A stretch of DNA of 18,433 nt from CAZMGG01 sp964565715 (GTDB lineage Bacteria; Planctomycetota; UBA1135; UBA2386): assembly GCA_964565715.1 (NCBI GenBank), contig CAZMGG010000113.1:1-18433 (forward strand). Direction: 5' to 3'. Position numbers and translations under genes: made by a program. Below, one piece after another: positions 7,242 through 11,850 of the stretch. Every line of letters begins with the position of its first letter. The stretch's first letter is position 1. The notes under the pieces are model-generated. The model saw only the letters and a list, made by a program, of their open reading frames with translations, did not search any database and was not told the origin of the DNA.

Positions 7242-8558
7242 CTACCCGCATCGCTCCTTGGGACCCAACTCCTCCCCCGCAGTCATCTCAGGAGCAGCCA
7301 TGGCGAATGTCCAGCCAGGCGTCCCTGGTCCAGGCAGGTCCGCAGCACGCATCAGCGGATTCCCCACCACGGGAGGCGGCGCCGCGCAAGCCATGGCGCC
7401 ACATACCGGACCCTTAATCCGGATCTTAGGTCTACCAGACTTCTGGAACTCCACAAGGATTAATACGCAGCAGGTCTTACATTCCGGATCATCGGTGCAC
7501 CCGCTTCCCACCTTCAGGAATATGGCCACCTCACCACTCCATCCATCTGACAGCCCTGGACTATCCGAAGACATCCAGCTCTCTTTCCTCTCGCGTTGCG
7601 ACCCAGAGAACTTGTCGGTAAGGATTCTTCCTCGTTTCATGACTTCGTGTGACGGATTCCAACCGTGACGATTCCAAGAGTGCGGCGGCATTAGCCCCTG
7701 TGGGACGACCGGCAGGCCAACCATCTCCCACTGCTCGTATGTGCACTCACCCCCCGGCTTGTCCTTCATTGCAAAATCAACCTCCCAATGGAACTGGTTG
7801 TGCCTCTCTTCACCTGCAGGTGTTCTCCTTTTCTTTTCATCAGCACTGGTGTCGGGAGGCCATCCTCCAGTAACACAGAATTGTGTTACGCAACAACAAC
7901 TCAATTCCACCATGACCTCCGGACATTGCAAGTCATCCCAAACGCAGCCGCATGACTCGCATTCTTCCTTGGTTGGCGCGCCATGAGCTTCCGTGCCGCC
8001 GTCTAGCGACATCAAGAATCCTCCGGGCAAGGAATCGTTCAGCAACCCCGAACCGGATCTCGCCTCAGCAATCGACACCGTACTGGCCTGAGAGATTGTC
8101 GATGTGGAGTAGTGATCGCACTTGCAACAGTCATTCTCCATGTTGGCGCATGGATCCGGCTGACCTTCCCCGGCGGTCATCCCGTCATCACCACCCAGCG
8201 TAGCCGCAATGCAGCTTCCACCACCTGCGGCTTTGGCTCTTCTAACTGCTGGGCCACGAGCGACCTCTACACCCTCGGCAGGGCGCTTCATCCAAGAGGG
8301 ATCGGCAAGGCCCGTCGAAATCGCTTGACGAACACGGTCCTTGAAGGACGCCATGATGCTGCCACGATCCCAGAGCTCACCCTCCATGTCGGATTCGAAC
8401 TGGACATTACTGAATTCCTCTGGCTGAGCGCCGCAGCTCCGATGCTCCTTACCAGCGGAATCGCTGCCGGTCCCGCATCCACACGCTCCGCCGCAACCAC
8501 ATGAGCTCTCGATCTCCATCGTGCCGCAGGGCAGACAGTGGAAGGAGTCGTGTTTCAT
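7242..8558 (-). CDS. cysteine-rich protein of unknown function (438 aa)
   Basis: I do not recognise this family. It has 28 cysteines in 438 residues, clustered at 8-42 (HCLPCG, then CGCGGACGCG), about 115-145 (DPC..NDCCKCDHY), about 200-235 (ECESCGCVWDDLQC, then ELSCCCVTQFC), and near the C-terminus (GCTDDPECKTCC, VCGAMAC). A conserved-looking core has WEVDF, GGECTYEQWEMVG and later SSDSPGLSDGW. No signal peptide or membrane segment is visible. The cysteine pairs suggest zinc or disulfide sites. The ATG at 8558 is the first after the stop (TAG, 8600-8598) of the upstream gene, which is in the same frame; the 13 sense codons between include GKACIC, which looks protein-like, so an upstream non-ATG start is possible. 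It is followed four bases later by the lipoprotein gene. GC is far below the flanking genes. Confidence 0.75.
   Translation of the reverse strand: MKHDSFHCLPCGTMEIESSCGCGGACGCGTGSDSAGKEHRSCGAQPEEFSNVQFESDMEGELWDRGSIMASFKDRVRQAISTGLADPSWMKRPAEGVEVARGPAVRRAKAAGGGSCIAATLGGDDGMTAGEGQPDPCANMENDCCKCDHYSTSTISQASTVSIAEARSGSGLLNDSLPGGFLMSLDGGTEAHGAPTKEECESCGCVWDDLQCPEVMVELSCCCVTQFCVTGGWPPDTSADEKKRRTPAGEERHNQFHWEVDFAMKDKPGGECTYEQWEMVGLPVVPQGLMPPHSWNRHGWNPSHEVMKRGRILTDKFSGSQRERKESWMSSDSPGLSDGWSGEVAIFLKVGSGCTDDPECKTCCVLILVEFQKSGRPKIRIKGPVCGAMACAAPPPVVGNPLMRAADLPGPGTPGWTFAMAAPEMTAGEELGPKERCG
7870..7889. repeat. perfect 8-bp inverted repeat inside the cysteine-rich gene
   Basis: GTAACACA (7870-7877) and TGTGTTAC (7882-7889) flank a four-base GAAT loop. 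It lies over the codons for VTQFCVT, next to the CCC cluster. It may be a coincidence of the coding sequence or an mRNA hairpin; it is the longest clean hairpin I saw in the island. Confidence 0.5.
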
Positions 8559-8597
8559 GCAGATGCAGGCCTTGCCAGAGAGATGCTGCGCTTGCCC

Positions 8598-8957
8598 CTA
8601 ACCCTTGGCATCGTCGTAGAAGAGGCCGGCGAGGACGCGGATGAGCTGCCACGAGTCACCCTCGCTGCCATTGGCTATTTCCAGCCGTAACTCTTCCTTG
8701 ATGCCGCTGCCACTTCCGGTAGGAGCGATGCGAACCTGGTCGACCCCGTTACCTGAGTTCATCAGGCTGAGCGTCGCGAGCGGACCTGTGGTAGGCCAGT
8801 CGTCCTCCTTGTTCCGGGTCCACACCTTCACGGACGTGCTCGGCGTTCCCTCCATGTCGATCGTCTCGATCCGGAGGAACAGGCCGTCGCCGCCCCGCGG
8901 GAAGGGGGACGTGAACACGGTTTCGCCCTTGGCGATACGTCGGCCGGGAATCATCAT
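8598..8957 (-). CDS. small hypothetical protein, paralog of the upstream gene (copy 2)
   Basis: A 119-residue protein, predicted mostly beta, with no signal peptide or membrane segment. It starts MMIPGRRIAKGETVFTSPF, continues RGGDGLFLRIETIDMEG, then VKVWTRNKEDD, and ends SWQLIRVLAGLFYDDAKG. Each block lines up with the gene just upstream (8977-9339), so the two arose by tandem duplication and then diverged. AGGAG lies six bases before the ATG at 8957 (nine before the alternative ATG at 8954). The gap to the upstream gene is 19 bases, so they are cotranscribed. Its TAG stop is in frame with the following cysteine-rich gene. I have a memory of similar small proteins in Planctomycetota but cannot name a family or a function. 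Confidence 0.75.
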   Translation of the reverse strand: MMIPGRRIAKGETVFTSPFPRGGDGLFLRIETIDMEGTPSTSVKVWTRNKEDDWPTTGPLATLSLMNSGNGVDQVRIAPTGSGSGIKEELRLEIANGSEGDSWQLIRVLAGLFYDDAKG

Positions 8958-8976
8958 AGCGATCTCCTGTTAGCTT

Positions 8977-9339
8977 CTATGAAGAAGCCTTGTCGAACCA
9001 CGTAGCCTGCAGCATCCGATACAGCATGCTCTCGAATGCCTCGCCCGAGTTGGAGGAGGTGAGGGTGAACCTGAATCGCACGAGCTCCTTCAGGTTGTTG
9101 TACCGGCGGTGCATGAATGAGCCGGCCGTGAGCCAGCCCGACCCTTCGCCGGTTGCCGCCGAGCCGTTGCCGGTCTCCTCCTGCTTGCGGTGGAATACCT
9201 CCACAAGGAAGGTGGGGCTGCCGATCATCTGGATCTCCTCGTAGGTGAAGATCGCGTTGTCGGCACCTTTGAGGAACCAAGGGCTGAAGACGACGATCTG
9301 CCCCCCCTCCTCCACCACAAGCAGTTGTCCGATGTTCAT
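8977..9339 (-). CDS. small hypothetical protein, paralog of the downstream gene (copy 1)
   Basis: A 120-residue protein without signal peptide: MNIGQLLVVEEGGQIVVFSP, then LKGADNAIFTYEEIQMIGSP, FLVEVFHRKQEETG, LKELVRFRF and YRMLQATWFDKAS. The order of blocks (G-x-D/N core strand, VEVxxRKxEE, LKEELRxx/LKELVRFxF, a final hydrophobic strand ending WFDxA or FYDDA) repeats in the gene at 8598-8957. The ATG at 9339 has AAGAGG eight to nine bases upstream; a GTG at 9378 would add 13 residues with no ribosome binding site and is rejected. It lies 122 bases downstream of the sigma-like gene. No biochemical role can be read from the sequence. Confidence 0.75.
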   Translation of the reverse strand: MNIGQLLVVEEGGQIVVFSPWFLKGADNAIFTYEEIQMIGSPTFLVEVFHRKQEETGNGSAATGEGSGWLTAGSFMHRRYNNLKELVRFRFTLTSSNSGEAFESMLYRMLQATWFDKASS

Positions 9340-9461
9340 GCCTTGCCTCTTCGCAGCCGGTTCTCGGTCACCAGACACCCGGGCGGCCAGCCACCACGGC
9401 TAGCCTCGCCTACCCAGGCCCATGGCCATCCGGCCATCCACTGGGTTAGTGTCCACGTGCG

Positions 9462-10022
9462 TCAGTTCGGCCTCTTTTTCTCAAGGGCTTTTCTGGCACG
9501 GTCCAGGATCCGCTCGGCCTGCCTCATGGGCGTGCACTGGGCCACGGCCCACTCCTCGACCGTGCCGCCGCCCACGACCCAAGTGCATAGGTCCCGCTGT
9601 TTGCGACTGCGCAACTTCCGGATCCGTTCGCGTGCAACGCCAGGGTCCGGCAGGCTGCCACCCTCGCGGACCGGAGCCGTCAGCCCCTCGATGTCCTTGC
9701 CTGCTCGCGGGAGGCCCCTCGATCGTACCCGGTGCACATTGGAAACCTGGCACATGCACAGGTGTCGTACCAGTCCTGGCCAGTGCTCGACCTGACCGCG
9801 GTCCATCGCCAGCAGGAGTTCCAGGGCCACCTGACCCAGGGCGTCGCCGCGCTCCTGCGAAGGCACCTTGGCCAACCACGCCCGCGCTAGACGCAACATC
9901 AACAGCTGCTGCTCGGCCCGCGCCAAGAAGTCCTCGCCTGTCGGCCGAGGCTCGGAGGCTCCGAGGCTCCGAGGCTCCGAGGCTCCGAGGCGGGGCGTTC
10001 CGAATCGGGCACCATGTTCCAT
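9462..10022 (-). CDS. sigma-70-like (ECF-type) regulator, possibly phase-variable
   Basis: 186 residues from the ATG at 10022. After a repeat-encoded leader (11-27), residues about 30-100 resemble sigma region 2: FLARAEQQLLMLRLARAWLA, then DALGQVALELLLAM, then VEHWPGLVRHLCMCQVSNV. A linker (101-130) precedes a helix-turn-helix like region 4 (133-182): RIRKLRSRKQRDL, GGTVEEWAVAQCTPMRQAER, then ILDRARKAL. The similarity is remote, so a non-sigma helix-turn-helix protein is possible. The start is problematic: the only well-placed Shine-Dalgarno/ATG (ATG at 10036) is in another frame and stops at 9899; in-frame ATGs at 10091 and 10100 would add 23-26 residues but lack a clear ribosome site. It is the first gene of the island cluster and would plausibly control it. 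Confidence 0.55.
   Translation of the reverse strand: MEHGARFGTPRLGASEPRSLGASEPRPTGEDFLARAEQQLLMLRLARAWLAKVPSQERGDALGQVALELLLAMDRGQVEHWPGLVRHLCMCQVSNVHRVRSRGLPRAGKDIEGLTAPVREGGSLPDPGVARERIRKLRSRKQRDLCTWVVGGGTVEEWAVAQCTPMRQAERILDRARKALEKKRPN
9951..9990 (-). repeat. 8-bp tandem repeat tract near the 5' end of the sigma-like gene
   Basis: On the minus strand the unit CCTCGGAG occurs four times perfectly (9990-9959), then once with one mismatch (CCTCCGAG, 9958-9951), then a partial CCTCGG. Eight is not a multiple of three, so each gain or loss shifts the reading frame. The tract begins 11 codons after the ATG at 10022. Confidence 0.92.
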
Positions 10023-10033
10023 GGCTTGTGCTC

Positions 10034-10050
10034 CATCTTGAGGTCTCCTT
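10034..10050 (-). promoter_or_regulatory. strong Shine-Dalgarno and ATG out of frame with the sigma-like body
   Basis: AAGGAG (10050-10045), eight bases, then ATG (10036-10034). It is the best ribosome binding site for the gene. The frame it opens begins MEHKPWNMVPDSER, crosses the repeat tract and stops at 9899. Removing one 8-bp unit, or adding two, joins it to the sigma-like frame. Confidence 0.6.
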
Positions 10051-10076
10051 GCCGTCGAGCCCTGCCCAACCAGCCC

Positions 10077-10114
10077 GCCAACTGTTGGCATCCTATCCAT
10101 CCGCACTGGTGCGG
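10077..10114. promoter_or_regulatory. two neighbouring palindromes upstream of the sigma-like gene, candidate operators
   Basis: GCCAAC-T-GTTGGC (10077-10089) and CCGCAC-TG-GTGCGG (10101-10114) are perfect inverted repeats with six-base arms, centred about 24-25 bases apart. They lie 41-78 bases upstream of the ATG at 10036. Regulator binding is inference. The rest of this 320-base gap holds only the dispersed repeat copy at 10237-10301. Confidence 0.38.
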
Positions 10115-10236
10115 CAACAGCACCGCCCCCCGCTCTTAGGGTGCGCCCCCGTTCTCGCCGACCTGCAGTTCCACGTCCACGTCGAGGCCATTGCCCGGGC
10201 CCTGATGGCGATCCAAGCCGACCGTTCGCAGCCGGC

Positions 10237-10301
10237 GGCATCGGCGCGCCGGCCGGGCGGCGGCCCGAAGCCGGGGCAGCGCCTGCACTTCCCACCGCTG
10301 C
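10237..10301 (+). repeat. 65-base dispersed repeat, copy 2 (orphan peroxidase start region)
   Basis: This stretch is identical to 4712-4776 at 60 of 65 positions. The start codon is CTG here and the -10-like hexamer is changed to TGCACT. No open frame follows: the DUF1080 gene on the other strand ends at 10344. It therefore looks like the relic of a second peroxidase-type promoter, not a working one. Confidence 0.85.
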
Positions 10302-10343
10302 CCGCCGCCCGCCCGAGCCGCCTCCCAGCCGCCCGGTCCTAGC

Positions 10344-11636
10344 CTAGCCGTCGCGGCGGATCCAGACCTCGGCGAACTCCACCGGGTCCTGGTGGCCGCA
10401 GAAGCCGAAGTGGCCCTCGGTGCGGGTGCGGCCCGGGTGCGCCTCGCCGCTGGCCGGCTGCTCGATGCCGGCCACGTCGGCGTCCAGCACCGGACTGCCG
10501 TTCAGCAGCACCTGCGCCCGGCCGCCGAGCATCGTCACCTCGATCACGTTCCACTCCCCCACCGGCCGCAGGTGCCCCCGCTCCACCGGCACCAGACCGT
10601 AGACCGAGCCGCAGTACTGCCACGGCTTCAGCCCGGCGTACTTCGCGTCGCTGTCGTCGAGGATCTGCACCTCGAGGCCCTGCTGCGACGGGTTGCCCTC
10701 GCCGGGGTAGCGGATCGCCAGCCCGTTGTTGCCGCCGGGCGGCAGACGGAAGCGCACGCGGGCGGTGAAGTCGCCGTAGCGGGCCGTGGTGAACAGGTTG
10801 CCGCCGCGGCCGGTCTTGCAGCGGATGGCGCCGTCGAGGACCTCGTAGTCGTCGGTGGCGCCCTGCCAGCCGTCCAGGGTGGCGCCGTCGAAGACGCGGG
10901 TGAAGCCGTCGCGCGAGCGTTCCAGCAGCCACCGGTTGGCCTCGCCATCGGCCAGCTCGCGCACCCACAGGTTGCGGAAGCGGATCTCGCCGCCGTGGGT
11001 CTGCAGCTGGATCGGGCCGCGGCGCGGCAGCGCCAGCTTGCGGTTCCAGTAGTTCTCCATCACCGTGCCGTCGACCACGAGCTGGTCGTTGAGCCAGACC
11101 CAGGTCACCGCACCGGCCTGCACGATGCGGAGCTGGTTCCACTGGCCGAACGGCCGGTCGGCGTGCACCAGCGGCATCCGCGCGTGCTGCTCGTTGTTCC
11201 ACAGGCCGCCGCTGCCCTTGTCGGCGCCGAGCTTCCACTTGCCGCCGGCCTCCGTGGTATCCCAGATCTGCACCTGCGGGGTGCCGCGCAGGTAGATGCC
11301 GGAGTCGGCCAGCGCGACGGTGCGGTACTCCAGGCGCAGCTCGATGTCGCCGAAGTCCGCATCGGTGGTCAGGTAGGCGCCCTCGCCGTCGTTCACCAGT
11401 TCACCGCGCTCGACGCGCCAGTGCGCGGCCACCGACGCGTCGTCCTCGGCGCGCAGTTTCTGCCGGTCGGCGGGCTGCAGCTGCGCCAGCCGGTAGGGGT
11501 CGTAGTGGCGCTGGCCGTGCCAGCCGGCGAGGTCCCGGCCGTTCCAGAGGGCGGTGAAGCCGTCCGGCGGCGCCGGCGGGGTGTCCTGGGCCGTCACGCC
11601 GACGGCGAGCACTGCCACTGCGAACGCGCTGCGCAT
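10344..11636 (-). CDS. secreted protein with two DUF1080 (3-keto-disaccharide hydrolase) domains
   Basis: 430 residues. Signal peptide 1-17 (AVAVLAVGVTAQ). Domain one, about 26-228, opens with FTALWNGRDLAGWHG, has DSGIYLRGTPQVQIWDT and a WNQLRI..G..TVWLND strand set, and closes IRFRNLWVREL. Domain two, about 245-428, opens RVFDGATLDGWQG, has NNGLAIRYPGEGN, QGLEVQILDD, then EWNVIEV and VLLNG, and closes VEFAEVWIRRDG. Both are the concanavalin-like jelly roll of DUF1080, known as a 3-keto-glycoside or glycan-binding/hydrolase family very abundant in Planctomycetota. It probably acts on sugars outside the cytoplasm. The ATG at 11636 lacks a Shine-Dalgarno but has a -10-like TACAGT seven bases upstream. 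If the assembly gap is closed, it begins 47 bases after ccsA. A fragment of it lies at 6723-6842. Confidence 0.92.
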   Translation of the reverse strand: MRSAFAVAVLAVGVTAQDTPPAPPDGFTALWNGRDLAGWHGQRHYDPYRLAQLQPADRQKLRAEDDASVAAHWRVERGELVNDGEGAYLTTDADFGDIELRLEYRTVALADSGIYLRGTPQVQIWDTTEAGGKWKLGADKGSGGLWNNEQHARMPLVHADRPFGQWNQLRIVQAGAVTWVWLNDQLVVDGTVMENYWNRKLALPRRGPIQLQTHGGEIRFRNLWVRELADGEANRWLLERSRDGFTRVFDGATLDGWQGATDDYEVLDGAIRCKTGRGGNLFTTARYGDFTARVRFRLPPGGNNGLAIRYPGEGNPSQQGLEVQILDDSDAKYAGLKPWQYCGSVYGLVPVERGHLRPVGEWNVIEVTMLGGRAQVLLNGSPVLDADVAGIEQPASGEAHPGRTRTEGHFGFCGHQDPVEFAEVWIRRDG

Positions 11637-11643
11637 GCGCCCG

Positions 11644-11649
11644 ACTGTA
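11644..11649 (-). promoter_or_regulatory. -10-like hexamer TACAGT upstream of the double-DUF1080 gene
   Basis: TACAGT lies seven bases before the ATG at 11636. As at the peroxidase gene, there is no Shine-Dalgarno between it and the start, so a leaderless transcript is possible. No -35 is recognisable. Confidence 0.3.
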
Positions 11650-11657
11650 GGAACGCG

Positions 11658-11675
11658 GCCTCGCCGAGGCGAGGC
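11658..11675 (-). terminator. GC hairpin after ccsA, possible terminator (second copy at 11813-11830)
   Basis: GCCTCGC and GCGAGGC arms of seven bases surround a four-base loop, just downstream of the ccsA stop and upstream of the DUF1080 start. There is no clean T tract, so it may attenuate or simply separate the two units. Confidence 0.4.
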
Positions 11676-11695
11676 TCCGCCCCTCAGGTGGCGGC

Positions 11696-11795
11696 NNNNN
11701 NNNNNNNNNNNNNNNNNNNNNNNNNNNNNNNNNNNNNNNNNNNNNNNNNNNNNNNNNNNNNNNNNNNNNNNNNNNNNNNNNNNNNNNNNNNNNNN
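11696..11795. other. assembly gap of exactly 100 N
   Basis: One hundred unknown bases, a placeholder length. Because the same 55 bases stand on both sides, the real distance is probably an overlap and no sequence is missing. Confidence 0.97.
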
Positions 11796-11850
11796 CCGAC
11801 TGTAGGAACGCGGCCTCGCCGAGGCGAGGCTCCGCCCCTCAGGTGGCGGC
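11796..11850 (+). repeat. 55-base sequence identical to 11641-11695, right edge of the gap
   Basis: Right-hand copy of the contig-end overlap. It holds the stop codon of ccsA (11839-11841) and the same hairpin (11813-11830). Confidence 0.95.

Larger units (their letters stand above)
11641..11695 (+). repeat. 55-base sequence identical to 11796-11850, left edge of the gap
   Basis: All 55 bases up to the first N are the same as the 55 bases that follow the last N. It includes the end of ccsA and the hairpin 11658-11675. It is almost certainly one genomic sequence present twice because two contig ends overlap. Confidence 0.95.

Noticed and set aside
7139..8504. Several plus-strand open frames opposite the cysteine-rich gene (7139-7417, 7649-7986, 8112-8504)
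   Set aside because: Short, mutually overlapping, no ribosome sites and no recognisable motifs, while the minus frame is a single 438-codon gene with patterned cysteines.
8598..8600. TAG read as an amino acid (pyrrolysine) or programmed readthrough
   Set aside because: No supporting element or tRNA is visible, and both genes have usable starts; kept only as a question in the findings.
9951..9990. Tandem repeats as a CRISPR array
   Set aside because: Eight-base units with no spacers and no cas genes.
6926..10022. Island as an insertion sequence, transposon or prophage
   Set aside because: No transposase, integrase, phage gene, terminal inverted repeats, tRNA edge or target-site duplication was found within the window.
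9462..10295. Longer 277-residue version of the sigma-like protein from 10295
   Set aside because: The added N-terminal part is the antisense of the dispersed repeat copy and is low complexity; no ribosome site precedes it.
11696..11795. N run hiding an unsequenced mobile element
   Set aside because: The flanking 55-mers are identical to the base and the run is exactly 100, which fits a scaffolding artefact better than an element.
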